64,000 bases of DNA from Sorangium cellulosum (GCF_004135735.1 NZ_CP012670.1:1054001-1118000), one strand, 5' to 3'; shown: positions 44,302-54,057, counted from the stretch's first letter. The notes: generated by a model not told the origin, from the sequence alone. Program-made: numbers and translations.

Positions 44302-45456
44302 TCAGTTCAGCTTCGGCTCGCAGCCGAACAGCACGTCGAGCTTCGCGTGCGCGGTGGCCTGCACCGTCGTGCAGGACGCGGGGCAGAGGATGATCTTCTT
44401 CGGGAGCGCCTCGTTGTCGTAATACCACCCTGGCCCCGCGCCGCAGTCGGCCTGGTCGTCCGCCCTCGGGATCTCGAGCTCGCCCGAGGACCCGGACGCG
44501 AGCCTCACCGCGACCCGGCTCTGGTCGAGGATCGCGCCCAGCGGCGGCTCGGGGACGAGGAGCTCGCACGGGAGCGCCGACGCGCGGATCTCGGCCATCT
44601 TCGCCGAGAACGCGGAGACGTCCGCGGTGACGTCGAACGCGCGCGTCGTTCCGCCCGCGGCCGCGATCTGGTCCAGGTTGGAGACGGTCGAGCCCTCGAC
44701 CGCGATGACGTACGTCTGGACACCGTTGTAGTTGAGGGCCCGCTGCGCGAGCTCCGCGGTGTTCGCGACGGTGTTGCTGGCGCAGCCGGACGGATCGCCG
44801 TCGGTCGCGAGCACGACGATGACCTTGTGAGACGGGTTGGCGTCCTGGTAGGCGGTCGCGTTCGCGAGCACCCCCTGGAGGGCCGGGCGCATGGGCGTCC
44901 CGCCGCTCGGCGAGGTGTCCTGGATGGAGGCGGTGAGCGCCGACGTGTTCGTCGGCAGCTCGCCGAACGGGACCGCCAGCGCCTCGTAGCTCGTGTGCTC
45001 GCAGTCGTTCTGTCCGGCGGCGCCCCTCGGGAAGTAGGTGAGCCCCACGTTCATCCCGGCGGAGGCGGTGTCGTTCACGAACCGCGAGATGGCGCTCGTG
45101 ACGCCGCTCCACTTGGAGCCGAGCATGCTGCCGGAGCGGTCGAGCAGGATGAGCATGTCGAGCGGCAAGAGCGTGGCCTGTGCGCTCGTCTGGGCGCAGG
45201 AGGCGTCGTCGCTCAACTCGCCCTCTCCGGCGCCCGCCGCGCCGAGCCCGCCCTCGGCGAGCGACGCGCCTCCGGTGATGTCGCCCGAGCCGAAGCCGCC
45301 GCCGCTCACCCCTGCGCCTCCGCCGCTCCCGGCGTCATCCGGCGTGGAGGTCCCGGCGGGCCCCCTGTCCCCGGTGGCCGCGCAGCCGCCCGAGATCGGG
45401 GCGAGCCCGGCGGCGATGAGGAAAGGGGCAAACACGAAATGACGTCGGAAGGACAT
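44302..45456 (-). CDS. von Willebrand factor A domain lipoprotein
   Basis: The 384-residue protein starts at the ATG at 45456 behind GAGGAG. The signal peptide ends in SGGC and a Gly/Ser-rich linker follows. The VWA domain (~residues 98-285) has the MIDAS motif LILLDRSGSMLGSKW, the conserved Thr in SGGTPMRPAL and the Asp in VVLATDGDPSGC. A C-terminal Cys-rich piece (~290-384, PCELLVPEPP, WYYDNEALPKKIILCPASC) is common in myxobacterial VWA lipoproteins. It probably mediates metal-dependent protein binding at the surface. Confidence 0.88.
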   Translation of the reverse strand: MSFRRHFVFAPFLIAAGLAPISGGCAATGDRGPAGTSTPDDAGSGGGAGVSGGGFGSGDITGGASLAEGGLGAAGAGEGELSDDASCAQTSAQATLLPLDMLILLDRSGSMLGSKWSGVTSAISRFVNDTASAGMNVGLTYFPRGAAGQNDCEHTSYEALAVPFGELPTNTSALTASIQDTSPSGGTPMRPALQGVLANATAYQDANPSHKVIVVLATDGDPSGCASNTVANTAELAQRALNYNGVQTYVIAVEGSTVSNLDQIAAAGGTTRAFDVTADVSAFSAKMAEIRASALPCELLVPEPPLGAILDQSRVAVRLASGSSGELEIPRADDQADCGAGPGWYYDNEALPKKIILCPASCTTVQATAHAKLDVLFGCEPKLN

Positions 45457-45834
45457 CTCTGCGCTCCTCGGGTGGTTGACGCAATGGGGGTCGCGGCTGC
45501 GGACGCCCCACGCGAGAAGTGGTCTGTCTGCTTGAGGGAAGCCGAGCTCCAGGACGCTCTCGTCAGCATACTGCATGTCTCAATCAAGGGGCGATAGGGG
45601 CTCTCCGGTTTGTGGGCCTTGCTGGTCTCGTGCTCTCTTTGCTCTCGCCGATCTCATCGATCTCATCGATCTCGCCGGTCTCTTCGGCCTCTCCGGGCTC
45701 GACGCCGTCGCGGCGTGGATACCCGCGCTGACCGTTCCGGGTGCTCGCGCGGCGGAACATCATGTTTCCTTGCGCCGCGGCGAAGAGCGCGTAATTCCCA
45801 GCGGGAGCGTCACGCTTGCTGGAAAGAGGCGAAC
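45457..45834. other. 378 bp divergent intergenic region
   Basis: Contains CTCATCGAT direct repeats at ~45651-45672 (three short copies of an ATCTCATCG/GATCTC motif). A weak -35/-10 pair TTGCGC (45770) and TAATTC (45792), 16-bp spacing, is a possible promoter of the plus-strand gene. No gene is seen. Confidence 0.4.
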
Positions 45835-47397
45835 ATGACTAGTTGGATTCCATGGGTACTTTCCGCTGTCGCCCTGACGGATCTCGGTTGTTCGGCCGCG
45901 TCGTCCGCGGGCAGCGCGGGGGCGGGCGCCGCGGGGGGCAGCGGCGGCGCCCCCGCGTCGGCCGTCTCGAGCGGAGGGGGCGGCGGGAGCGGCGGCGCGC
46001 CCCCGTGCGAGATCGACTGCTCGCTCGTCCCGACCTCGCAGTGCATGGCGGCGGTCTGCAACGAGGCGACGCGGGAGTGCGAGCTCGTCCCCAGCGCCGG
46101 CGGGGAGCCCTGCGACGACAGAGACGCCTGCACGGTGGGTGAGACCTGCGAAGACGGCGTGTGTCAGGGCGGCGCGCAGGAGGACTGCGGCGTCACGCCG
46201 GACGCGTGCCACGTCGTCACCTGCGTCGACGCGGGCGGCGCCCCGCGGTGCGGGCTCGAGCCGAGGGAGGACGGGACGCCGTGCGTGACGGACGATCGCT
46301 GCGTCCTCAACGCGACGTGCCAGGGCGGCGTCTGCGCCGGGACCCAGAGGGATTGTTTCTTCTTCCAAGTTCCGGACTCCTGCCATGTGGGCGTGTGCAA
46401 CCCGGCGACCGGTGCGTGCGAGGCGGTCCCGGGGAACGAGGGGCAGCCGTGCGCGGACTCCGGCGACCTGTGCATGGTCGGCAAGACCTGCCAGGGCGGC
46501 CGCTGCGAGGGCGGCGCTCCCAGGGACTGCAGCGCGCTGAGCGTCGGGTGCGACGAGGGGGTCTGCGATCCCGGCTCTGGCAATTGCTATGCTGAGCCGA
46601 TCGCGCCGGGCGGCGCCTGCCTCTCCGGGACCGACGAGTGCAATCGGGGTGTCTGCGACGAGCAGGGCGCCTGTATTTCCATCCCCACCCCCGGGGAATG
46701 GTGCCCTTCAGAGACGGTGGGCTGCACGCGCGGGGTCTGCAGCGATGACGGGGTGTGCACGCCGCGCCCGGTCCCGGATGGAGGCGCATGTGTGGACAGC
46801 GACTGGTGCACCGTGGGGGAGACGTGCCTGGCCGGCGTGTGCCAGGGCGGCGCCGCGGAGGCGCCGACGGTCTACTTCCGGGATACGTTCGAGAGCAACG
46901 CGGCCGGGTGGGAGCTCGGTCCGACCTGGGAAATCGGGCAGGCGACCTCGTCCTCCGGGCACACCTACGGACACGCCGATCCGGCGTCCGATCACACGGC
47001 CACGTCGGACAACGGGGTCGCCGGCGTGGTCATCGGAGGAAATGCGCCTGTCAGCGCTCACCCGTACTACTACCTGACGAGCCCCGTCGTCGACGCGGAG
47101 TTCGATGGAGGCGTGTACCTGACGTACTGGCGCTTTCTGAACAGCGATGAGGCGCCGCACATGACGAACCGGGTCGAGGTCTTTGACGGCGCCCGGTGGG
47201 TCGTCCTCTTCGAGTCGGGGTCGTACCCCGGCGTCCGCGACGCGGCCTGGAAGAAGGTCAGCCATGATCTGACCCCGTACAAGAACGCGAGCCTCAGGGT
47301 CCGCTTCGGCTACGCGATCGGGCGAGACACCTTCGTCGACAGCGTGTCGAGCTGGAACCTCGACGACGTCGAGATCGCGAACGCGGCCTGTCCCTAG
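45835..47397 (+). CDS. Cys-rich-repeat lipoprotein with C-terminal jelly-roll-like domain
   Basis: The 520-residue protein starts at the ATG at 45835 with GAGG 6 bp upstream. The signal peptide ends in lipobox LTDLGC, followed by Gly/Ser/Ala linkers. Residues ~60-340 hold about seven Cys-rich units of the Dictyostelium/myxobacterial type (CEDGVCQGGAQEDCG, CQGGVCAGTQRDC, CQGGRCEGGAPRDC), presumably disulfide-bonded outside the cell. Residues ~345-520 match the domain in the giant lipoprotein at 1-5218: SDNGVAGVVIGGNA, YYYLTSPVVDAEFD, MTNRVEVFDGARWV and HDLTPYKNASLRVRFGYAIG. It is probably an adhesin or matrix protein. Confidence 0.85.
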   Translation: MTSWIPWVLSAVALTDLGCSAASSAGSAGAGAAGGSGGAPASAVSSGGGGGSGGAPPCEIDCSLVPTSQCMAAVCNEATRECELVPSAGGEPCDDRDACTVGETCEDGVCQGGAQEDCGVTPDACHVVTCVDAGGAPRCGLEPREDGTPCVTDDRCVLNATCQGGVCAGTQRDCFFFQVPDSCHVGVCNPATGACEAVPGNEGQPCADSGDLCMVGKTCQGGRCEGGAPRDCSALSVGCDEGVCDPGSGNCYAEPIAPGGACLSGTDECNRGVCDEQGACISIPTPGEWCPSETVGCTRGVCSDDGVCTPRPVPDGGACVDSDWCTVGETCLAGVCQGGAAEAPTVYFRDTFESNAAGWELGPTWEIGQATSSSGHTYGHADPASDHTATSDNGVAGVVIGGNAPVSAHPYYYLTSPVVDAEFDGGVYLTYWRFLNSDEAPHMTNRVEVFDGARWVVLFESGSYPGVRDAAWKKVSHDLTPYKNASLRVRFGYAIGRDTFVDSVSSWNLDDVEIANAACP

Positions 47398-47431
47398 AGC
47401 GCCGCGGGGGCGCCGCGTCGCCCGGGCTCGT

Positions 47432-48133
47432 TCACCGCTCCACGATCGGCCCGAGCGCCGCGATGATCGCGCGCGAGACCTCCTCGACCTCGCCGCCGCC
47501 GTCGATGTGGATGACGCGGTCCCCCGGCACGAGCTCCTCCGCGCGCCGGTACGCCTCGGCGAGCCGCGCCTGCAGCTCGGTCTGCTCGAACAGCTCCTCC
47601 GCCCCCCCGCGGCCGCGGCGGCGCTGCTCGGCGAGCTCCGGCGCCACGTCGATCACCACCGTGACGTCGGGCCTCCGGGCGTGGCGGTTGAGCTCCCGGA
47701 TCCACCCAAGGATCTCCCCGCGATCCCCCGCTCCGTCGGCCGCCGTCGTCGACTGGTACGCGAGGCTCGACAGGTCGTAGCGGTCCGAGATCACGACGTA
47801 GCCGTCCCGGAGGAGCGGCTCGACCTCGGCCCCGAGGTGGTCGAGGCGATCGGCGGAGAAGAGCAGCGCCATCACCTCGGCCTGCCGGGCGCCCGGCAGC
47901 GAGACCCGGTGGGTCAGCATCAGGCGGAGGAGCGCGCCCACGGGCCCGCCGCTCGGCTCGCGCGTGACGTGGACGAGGCGCCGCGCCGCCCTGAGGTGCG
48001 CCGCGTAGCGCTCGGCCTGCGTGCTCGTGCCGGCGCCGTCGATGCCCTCGAACACGACGAACACGCCGCGGCCGGACCCCGCCGCGGGGCGCGACGACGG
48101 CGCGGAGAGGTCCTCTGCCGAGCTCCGGGTCAT
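47432..48133 (-). CDS. tmk: Thymidylate kinase
   Basis: The 233-residue protein has the P-loop [19 protein letters not shown] (the usual GKST reads GTST), [37 protein letters not shown] with the DRY-type Arg, and a TMK lid region [13 protein letters not shown]. It phosphorylates dTMP to dTDP with ATP. A short Ser/Ala-rich leader precedes the fold. Its start overlaps the panC stop by 4 bp (ATGA), so panC and tmk form one transcript. The P-loop Lys replacement by Thr occurs in some tmk clades and may or may not reduce activity. Confidence 0.9.
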   Translation of the reverse strand: MTRSSAEDLSAPSSRPAAGSGRGVFVVFEGIDGAGTSTQAERYAAHLRAARRLVHVTREPSGGPVGALLRLMLTHRVSLPGARQAEVMALLFSADRLDHLGAEVEPLLRDGYVVISDRYDLSSLAYQSTTAADGAGDRGEILGWIRELNRHARRPDVTVVIDVAPELAEQRRRGRGGAEELFEQTELQARLAEAYRRAEELVPGDRVIHIDGGGEVEEVSRAIIAALGPIVER

Positions 48134-49023
48134 CGCGGCGCCTCCTCGGCCGCGCCCGCGATCGGCGGCGCGTCCTCCCCGAGCACGACGTTGTCGATGA
48201 GGCGCGCCGCCCCGAGGCGGATGGCGACGGCCAGGAGCGCCCGGTCGCCGATCTCGACCTCGTCGCTCCAGATCGCCAGCGACCCCGGATCGGCCAGGTC
48301 GACGTAATCGATGCTCGACGCGACGACCGCGAGGCGCGCGCGCGCGGGCCCAAGGATCGCGGCGGCGCGCCGCTCGCCGCGCGCGAAGGCGCGGCACGCC
48401 TCGGCGAGGGCGAGCGGGATGGCGCGCGCCGCGCTCCGCTGCTCGGGCGACAGGTACGCGTTCCGCGACGACATGGCGAGGCCGTCGGGCTCGCGCACCG
48501 TCGTCGCCCCGACGACCTCGACGGGCAGGAACAGATCGGCGGCGAGCCGCCGGATCACCTGGAGCTGCTGGTAGTCCTTCCGGCCGAACACGGCGACGCA
48601 CGGGCCTGTGAGCGCGAACAGCTTCGTGACCACGGTGGCGACGCCCTCGAAGTGCGCGGGCCGGTGGACACCGCACAGCGGGGCGGCGGTCGCGCCCACG
48701 CGCACGCGCGTCTCCTCGCCGGGCGGGTACATCGCCGCGGCCTCGGGCGCGAACACCCCGGACGCGCCGGCCTCCGCGCAGGCGGCGAGGTCGCGATCGA
48801 GCGTCCGCGGGTAGCGCGCGAGATCCTCGCCCGCGCCGAACTGCGTCGGGTTGACGAAGACGGAGACCGCGACAAAGTCGGCTCTCCGCCGCGCCTCCGC
48901 GATCAAGGCGAGGTGTCCTGCGTGGAGCGCGCCCATCGTCGGGACGAGGCCGACGCGGCGTCCGGCCTGCCGCGCGCGCTCGCACGACAGCCTGAGCTCG
49001 TCGGGTTGTCGCCAGAATTCCAT
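48130..49023 (-). CDS. panC: Pantothenate synthetase
   Basis: The 297-residue protein has PanC hallmarks: [18 protein letters not shown] (HIGH-like ATP motif), [55 protein letters not shown] and [13 protein letters not shown] (KMSKS-like). It condenses pantoate and beta-alanine with ATP to make pantothenate, the precursor of CoA and of the phosphopantetheine arms used by Pfa2. It is the first gene of a panC-tmk pair and is divergent from ppk with 43 bp between starts. Confidence 0.96.
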   Translation of the reverse strand: MEFWRQPDELRLSCERARQAGRRVGLVPTMGALHAGHLALIAEARRRADFVAVSVFVNPTQFGAGEDLARYPRTLDRDLAACAEAGASGVFAPEAAAMYPPGEETRVRVGATAAPLCGVHRPAHFEGVATVVTKLFALTGPCVAVFGRKDYQQLQVIRRLAADLFLPVEVVGATTVREPDGLAMSSRNAYLSPEQRSAARAIPLALAEACRAFARGERRAAAILGPARARLAVVASSIDYVDLADPGSLAIWSDEVEIGDRALLAVAIRLGAARLIDNVVLGEDAPPIAGAAEEAPR

Positions 49024-49066
49024 GGGCCGAACCTACCAGACCTCGGCTAAAATCGGAGCTTCGACC

Positions 49067-51460
49067 ATGGTTGACCAGCCCTCCACCTCCGACGGCGTCC
49101 TCGCCACCGGTCACGGCAACGACGCGGAGCCCGCGCACGCGTCCAGGCCCGGCGCCGGCTCGAGCGAGCCGGCTGGACCGAGGTCCGGGGCGAGCGTCGC
49201 GCCCGCGAGCGGCCCGGCGTCGATACCGCCCGCGAGCGGCCCGGCGTCGATACCGCCCGCCCCGGCGCCCCTGCCGGCCGAGGGCGATCCGTCGCACTAC
49301 CTGAACCGGGAGCTCTCGTGGCTCGAGTTCAACGCGCGGGTGCTCGCGGAGGCGAGCTCGCCCGAGGTGCCGCTGTTCGAGCGCCTCAAGTTCCTGGGCA
49401 TCTTCTTCTCCAACCTCGACGAGTTCTTCATGGTGCGCGTCGCGGGCCTCCAGGCGCAGACGCAGCGCACGATCGCGGAGGTCCCGCCGGACGGGCTCAC
49501 GCCGCACGAGCAGCTCGTGGCGATCAGCGGGCGGGTTCATGCGCTCGTCGACGAGGCCTACCGGCTGTGGGGCGCGGATCTGATCCCGGCGCTCCAGCGC
49601 GCCGGCATCGTGATCGTCCGCCCGGACGAGCTCGAGCCGGCCGAGCTCAGCGCGCTGGATGAGCGATTCCGTACGGAGATCTTCCCGATCCTCACGCCGC
49701 TCGCGATCGATCCGGGGCACCCGTTCCCGCACCTGCGCAACAAGATGATCAACCTCGGGATCATGTTCTCCCGGGAGCACGAGGCGCAGGAGCCGGGCTT
49801 CGCGGTCATCCAGGTGCCGCCGATGCTGAGCCGGCTGATGCGGGTCCGCGTGGACGGCGCGGCGCGCGCGTTCGTCCTGCTCGAGGACGTGATCGCCCGG
49901 CATGTGAAGGACTTCTTCCCCTCGGGGCGGCTGCGCGGGACGTATCCTTTCCGCGTCACCCGCAACTGGGATCTCGAGATCGACGAGGAAGAGGGCGAGG
50001 ATCTCCTGGAGACGATCCAGGCCGAGCTCCGCCGGCGCGACCGCGGCAACGCCGTGCGCGTGGAGATCGGCGTCGGCGAGGGGGGGGTCGGCGCCTCGGT
50101 CCAGCGGCTCTGCCGCGCGCTCAACGTCGACTCGTCGCTGGCCGTGTACCGGGTGTCGGGGCCGCTCCACATCGCCGACCTCATGGGGATCGTCGCGGAC
50201 GACGAGCGCCGCGAGTACCGCGACGAGCCGTTCTCGCCGCAGGTCCCGCCCGTGTTCCGGGACGTCGAGGACATCTTCGCCGTCGTCCGGGAGCAGGACG
50301 TGCTGCTGCATCACCCGTACGAGTCGTTCGACCCCGTCGCCGAGTTCGTCTCCCGCGCGGCCGACGACCCGAACGTCCTCGCGATCAAGCAGACGCTCTA
50401 CCGGACCGGCGGCGACTCGCCGATCCTGAAGGCGCTCGCGCGCGCGGCCGAGAGCGGGAAGCAGGTGACGGCGATCGTCGAGCTGAAGGCGCGGTTCGAC
50501 GAGGCGAGCAACATCCAGTGGGCGAGGACGCTCGAGCGGAGCGGCGTGCAGGTCATCTACGGCCTCCTGGGGCTGAAGACGCACGCGAAGGCGCTGCTCG
50601 TGGTGCGGCGCGAGAAGGACAGGCTGCGCCGGTACGTGCACCTCTCGACGGGCAACTACAACCCTCAGACCGCGCGGATCTACACGGACATCGGCCTGTT
50701 CACGGTGAACCGGGAGATCGGCGAGGACATGACGTCGTTCTTCAACCTGCTGACGGGCTACAGCGCGCCGCCGAAGTGGAACCGCCTCCTGGTGGCGCCG
50801 CTCGGCCTGCACGAGGCGGTGCTGGGCTTCATCGCGCGCGAGGCGGCGCACGCGCGGGCGGGGCGCAAGGCGGAGATCGTGGCGCAGATGAACGCGCTCG
50901 TGGACGTCGACGTCATCGACGCGCTCTACGCGGCGTCGCAGGCGGGGGTCGACATCAAGCTCGCGGTGCGCGGCATCTGCTGCCTCCGACCGGGCATCCC
51001 GGGGCTCTCGGAGCGGATCCAGGTGCGCGCGGTCATCGACCGCTTCCTCGAGCACAAGCGCCTGTTCCGGTTCGCGAACGGCGGCAACGAGGAGATCTAC
51101 ATGTCGAGCGCGGACTGGATGCCGCGCAACTTCCATCGTCGCGTCGAGGTGATGATCCCGATCCTCGACTCATCCGTCCGCGCGCGCGTGAACGACATCC
51201 TGAACACCACGATCTCGGACACGGTGAAGACGTGGGAGCTCGCGAGCGACGGCGGCTATCACAAGCTCGCGCTGAGCCCCGGCGCCCCGGCGGTGCGGTC
51301 GCAGCAGCGCTTCATCGAGCTCGCGCGCGAGCGGGTGAAGCTCAGCGATCCGCTGGCGCGCGGCGGCGGGCGGTTCCACATCCTCCGCGTGCCCGTGAGC
51401 CCGAGCGACGGGGAGTCGCGCCACCGCAAGACCGCGAAGAAGAAGAAGGGGCTCCCCTGA
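49067..51460 (+). CDS. ppk: Polyphosphate kinase 1
   Basis: The 797-residue protein starts at the ATG at 49067 with GGAG 8 bp upstream. An unusual ~65-residue Pro/Ala/Ser N-terminal extension (PASGPASIPP repeated) precedes the canonical start HYLNRELSWLEFNARVL. PPK1 domains follow: middle region FPHLRNKMINLG; catalytic LKTHAKALLVVRRE and RRYVHLSTGNYNPQTARIY, which contains the phosphorylated His; GRKAEIVAQMNALVD; IRGICCLRPGIPGLSE-like (VRGICCLRPG here); and NGGNEEIYMSSADWMPRN. It makes polyphosphate from ATP. Downstream is the long hairpin at 51463-51580. Confidence 0.95.
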   Translation: MVDQPSTSDGVLATGHGNDAEPAHASRPGAGSSEPAGPRSGASVAPASGPASIPPASGPASIPPAPAPLPAEGDPSHYLNRELSWLEFNARVLAEASSPEVPLFERLKFLGIFFSNLDEFFMVRVAGLQAQTQRTIAEVPPDGLTPHEQLVAISGRVHALVDEAYRLWGADLIPALQRAGIVIVRPDELEPAELSALDERFRTEIFPILTPLAIDPGHPFPHLRNKMINLGIMFSREHEAQEPGFAVIQVPPMLSRLMRVRVDGAARAFVLLEDVIARHVKDFFPSGRLRGTYPFRVTRNWDLEIDEEEGEDLLETIQAELRRRDRGNAVRVEIGVGEGGVGASVQRLCRALNVDSSLAVYRVSGPLHIADLMGIVADDERREYRDEPFSPQVPPVFRDVEDIFAVVREQDVLLHHPYESFDPVAEFVSRAADDPNVLAIKQTLYRTGGDSPILKALARAAESGKQVTAIVELKARFDEASNIQWARTLERSGVQVIYGLLGLKTHAKALLVVRREKDRLRRYVHLSTGNYNPQTARIYTDIGLFTVNREIGEDMTSFFNLLTGYSAPPKWNRLLVAPLGLHEAVLGFIAREAAHARAGRKAEIVAQMNALVDVDVIDALYAASQAGVDIKLAVRGICCLRPGIPGLSERIQVRAVIDRFLEHKRLFRFANGGNEEIYMSSADWMPRNFHRRVEVMIPILDSSVRARVNDILNTTISDTVKTWELASDGGYHKLALSPGAPAVRSQQRFIELARERVKLSDPLARGGGRFHILRVPVSPSDGESRHRKTAKKKKGLP

Positions 51461-51462
51461 GG

Positions 51463-51580
51463 CGGCGGGGTGGGGCACGCTGCGCGCTCACCGGAGGGGC
51501 TGAAGTGCAGGCGAGCCACGAGAGGGGCTCGCCGGAACGCAAGCCCCGGAGGTGAGCGCGCAGCGTGCCCCACCCCGCCG
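51463..51580. terminator. Long hairpin with perfect 30-bp arms (bidirectional terminator candidate)
   Basis: The left arm 51463-51492 and right arm 51551-51580 are exact reverse complements over 30 bp. The 58-nt loop contains a smaller stem GCGAGCC/GGCTCGC. It lies between the stops of convergent ppk and the 51595 gene. No T-tract is visible, so it may act by RNA structure or pausing. Confidence 0.75.
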
Positions 51581-51594
51581 GCGAGGGGAGCGCC

Positions 51595-52422
51595 TCAGAA
51601 GCGCACGGTGAGCGCGGCGGACCCGGGGCCGAGCGAGAGCGTGGCCTGGCTCTCCGCCCTGGTCTCCTCGCTCTTGACGGGCACCTTCTTGCCGCCGATG
51701 ACCCAGAGCGGAATGCCCACGGCGAGCATGATGCCGCCCGCCACGGACACGAGCACGCCGGCGACCTGACGGGGCTCGTCGGTGAGCCGATCGCAGACGC
51801 TCGTGTAGCCGCCGTAATCGCAGTAGATCTCGTACCGCTGGCTCGCGGAGGCGAGCAGGGCGGTCCCGGCGAAGAACCCGATGGCGCCGCCTGCGGCGAG
51901 CGCGATGCCGCCCACCATCATGCTCGGGCTCCTCCGCTGCATGGAAACGGGGGGCGACGCGGGCGGGAGCTCGGGCGCCGGAGGGTAAGGGTAGTAGCCT
52001 GGCGGCGGCGGATAGTAGGCGCCGCCATGGGGAGCGTAGCCGCCCTGGCCATAGGGAGCGTAGCCGCCCTGGCCATAGGGGGCGTAGCCGCCGGGATAGC
52101 CCGGCGGCGGGGGGTAGCCTGGCGCAGCCGGCGGAGCGACCCCGGGGCCCGGCGGGGGCGCAGGATAGGGCGGCGCGACGGGGCCGTGAGGCGCGGGTTG
52201 GGGCGCGGCGGCGCCCGCGGGCGGCTGCGGCGCGACGGCCGGCGGCGTCGCGGGCGGCTGCGCGGAAGGCTGCTGCGGCGGGGCTGGTTGCGCGACCGCC
52301 GTCGTCGCGGCGAGGAGGCCGGCCAGCGCGACGCCGAGCGACAGAGCGCCCGCCCGTCGGCCGGACGGCGGTGAGCTGCGCGGCGTTCGGGCGGCGCCGG
52401 ACAGAGCGATCAAGCGAAGCAT
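51595..52422 (-). CDS. Secreted/membrane protein with Pro/Gly/Tyr-rich region and two C-terminal membrane segments
   Basis: The 275-residue protein starts at the ATG at 52422 (AAAGGA upstream). The signal peptide (LGVALAGLLAATTAVAQ) is followed by ~110 residues rich in Pro/Ala. Tyr-Gly repeats (YAPYGQGG three times) then occur. Two hydrophobic segments at ~165-190 and ~220-245 (GGIALAAGGAIGFFAGTALL, AGVLVSVAGGIMLAVGIPLW) flank a Cys-containing loop. It resembles myxobacterial envelope proteins of unknown function. The end IGG..LTVRF fits an outer-membrane-like terminal strand. Confidence 0.7.
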   Translation of the reverse strand: MLRLIALSGAARTPRSSPPSGRRAGALSLGVALAGLLAATTAVAQPAPPQQPSAQPPATPPAVAPQPPAGAAAPQPAPHGPVAPPYPAPPPGPGVAPPAAPGYPPPPGYPGGYAPYGQGGYAPYGQGGYAPHGGAYYPPPPGYYPYPPAPELPPASPPVSMQRRSPSMMVGGIALAAGGAIGFFAGTALLASASQRYEIYCDYGGYTSVCDRLTDEPRQVAGVLVSVAGGIMLAVGIPLWVIGGKKVPVKSEETRAESQATLSLGPGSAALTVRF

Positions 52423-52453
52423 CTCGGACGTCCTTTCATCGCGGCGATCTCGG

Positions 52454-53431
52454 TCACTCGTAGGGGGTCTCGGCGGGCTTCGCGGCCGGCTCGGGCGTCG
52501 GTGCGGCAGGCTTCGTCGCGGGAGGATTCGTCAGATCCGACGGCGGCGCTGCCTCCGGCGGTGCCGCCGCTGGCTTCTCGGCGGTCGCAGGCGTCGCCGG
52601 CGGTGCGGCCGCGGCGCGCTGCGTGGCGGCGGCGCTCGCTGCCGGGCGCTGCGTGACGGCGGCGCTCGCTGCCGGGCGCTGCGTGGCCGCGGCGCTCGCT
52701 GCCGGGCGCTGCGTGGCGGCGGCGCTCGCTGCCGGGCGCTGCGTGGCCGCGGCGCTCGCTGCCGGGCGCTGCGTGGCCGCGGCGCTGGCCGCCGGGCGCT
52801 GCGTGGCCGCGGCGCTGGCCGCCGGGCGGGCCGCGGCGCTGGCTGCCGGTCGCTGCGTGGCCGCGGCGCTGGCCGGCGCATCCGCGGCCGCCTCGGCCGT
52901 GACGATCGTGGGCGGCGACACGTCGACCGGAGGCCCCGGCGGCGCGGCGGGCGTCGCGCTGGTCGGCTCCGGGGCAGCTCGTTGCTGCGACGCCGGCGCC
53001 GCGCTCTCGGGCTCGGCCTCGGCGCGCTCCCGGGAGGGGGGAGATTGCGCGGCGTACACGATCACCGCGGCGAGCGCCACGAGGCCCAGGAAGAGCACGA
53101 GCGCGCGGTCTCTCCGCGGCCTCCCGTTCCTGCTCGCCCGCGCGCCACCTCGCGAGCGCGCGGGCTGCGCGCCCCTCGCCGCGCCGGTGCGCGCCGGCGC
53201 GGCGAGCGCGGCCTCTCCGCGGCTCGCCGCGCGGTCAGGGCGCGCCCCTGCGGCCCGCTCTGCCGTCGGTGTCGTCCCCGTGGCCCCGCCGTCCGGATGA
53301 CTCCGGGACGACGGCGCGGGGTCCGCCGTGTCCACGCGGCCCTCGCGGGCCGATGTCGCCGCTGCAACACCCACGCGCGGCGCCTTTCGCCGGCTTTCCT
53401 TGCGCTGGGCGCGTGAAAGCTTCTTCGCCAC
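52454..53431 (-). CDS. Single-pass membrane protein with 10-residue [10 protein letters not shown] repeats
   Basis: The 325-residue protein (GTG start at 53431; an ATG at 53488 would add 19 residues) has a basic N-terminus ([14 protein letters not shown]). One transmembrane helix follows ([19 protein letters not shown], ~residues 110-130). The long exported tail is Ala/Pro-rich with about eight decapeptides [10 protein letters not shown]. It probably spans the periplasm. It lies upstream of the 51595 gene with a 31-bp gap, so the two may be co-transcribed. No family was recognised. Confidence 0.6.
   Translation of the reverse strand: MAKKLSRAQRKESRRKAPRVGVAAATSAREGRVDTADPAPSSRSHPDGGATGTTPTAERAAGARPDRAASRGEAALAAPARTGAARGAQPARSRGGARASRNGRPRRDRALVLFLGLVALAAVIVYAAQSPPSRERAEAEPESAAPASQQRAAPEPTSATPAAPPGPPVDVSPPTIVTAEAAADAPASAAATQRPAASAAARPAASAAATQRPAASAAATQRPAASAAATQRPAASAAATQRPAASAAATQRPAASAAVTQRPAASAAATQRAAAAPPATPATAEKPAAAPPEAAPPSDLTNPPATKPAAPTPEPAAKPAETPYE
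52621..52874 (-). repeat. 30-bp coding tandem repeats ([10 protein letters not shown])
   Basis: About eight and a half 30-bp units start at 52621, 52651, 52681, 52711, 52741, 52771 and 52801, with one 24-bp variant at 52831. Near identity at the DNA level points to recent expansion. Confidence 0.9.
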
Positions 53432-53563
53432 GCAGCGACCGTACCGAACAGCAGCCGGGCCGCCAAGGGCCGCCCGCGGCGTATGCATTCGCCGCTTGCC
53501 ATGCGTGGGCGTCTCGTTCAGGGTGCGCGGACCGAATCCACCACGAAGCGGTGTTGTCCCCGC

Positions 53564-53591
53564 TTGACATGCACCTGCTCCTGGGTATCCT
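53564..53591 (+). promoter_or_regulatory. Sigma-70-type promoter for the rpsL operon
   Basis: A perfect -35 TTGACA at 53564-53569 is separated by 16 bp from a -10-like TATCCT at 53586-53591. It lies 37 bp upstream of the rpsL ATG, consistent with strong constitutive expression. Confidence 0.7.
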
Positions 53592-53628
53592 GCGCGTCCC
53601 CATCCCTCAGGGGGAAATCTGCGTCACT

Positions 53629-54027
53629 ATGCCGACCATCAGCCAGCTCATCCGCCAAGGCCGCGAGGCCGCCCGCTACAAGACGGCCTCTCCTGCGCTC
53701 AAGTCCTGCCCGCAGCGGCGAGGCGTGTGCGTCCGCGTCTACACCACGACGCCCAAGAAGCCTAACTCGGCGCTCCGCAAGGTGTGCCGCGTCAGGCTGA
53801 GCAACCAGATGGAAGTGACGAGCTACATCCCGGGCGAGGGCCACAACCTGCAGGAGCACTCGGTCGTCCTCATCCGGGGCGGCCGCGTGAAGGACCTGCC
53901 GGGCGTCCGCTACCACGTCGTCCGTGGCACGCTCGACGCGTCTGGCGCTGCCGGGCCCAGCTCCACCAACAAGGCGAACCGCAACCGCAAGCGCTCGAAG
54001 TACGGCGTGAAGCGCCCCAAGGCCTGA
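53629..54027 (+). CDS. rpsL: Ribosomal protein S12
   Basis: The 132-residue protein has the S12 pattern: [40 protein letters not shown] (streptomycin-site [13 protein letters not shown]), [31 protein letters not shown] and [13 protein letters not shown]. It is a decoding-centre protein of the small subunit. The start at the ATG at 53629 gives the exact family N-terminus; the longer open frame upstream is not coding. First gene of the str operon. Confidence 0.98.
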   Translation: MPTISQLIRQGREAARYKTASPALKSCPQRRGVCVRVYTTTPKKPNSALRKVCRVRLSNQMEVTSYIPGEGHNLQEHSVVLIRGGRVKDLPGVRYHVVRGTLDASGAAGPSSTNKANRNRKRSKYGVKRPKA

Positions 54028-54057
54028 TCGGGCGCCCAGCCGAGCAGAGGAACGAAG

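Noticed and set aside
51463..51580. Terminal inverted repeats of an insertion sequence
   Set aside because: The interval between the arms is only 58 bp and codes for nothing, so it is a hairpin rather than a mobile element.
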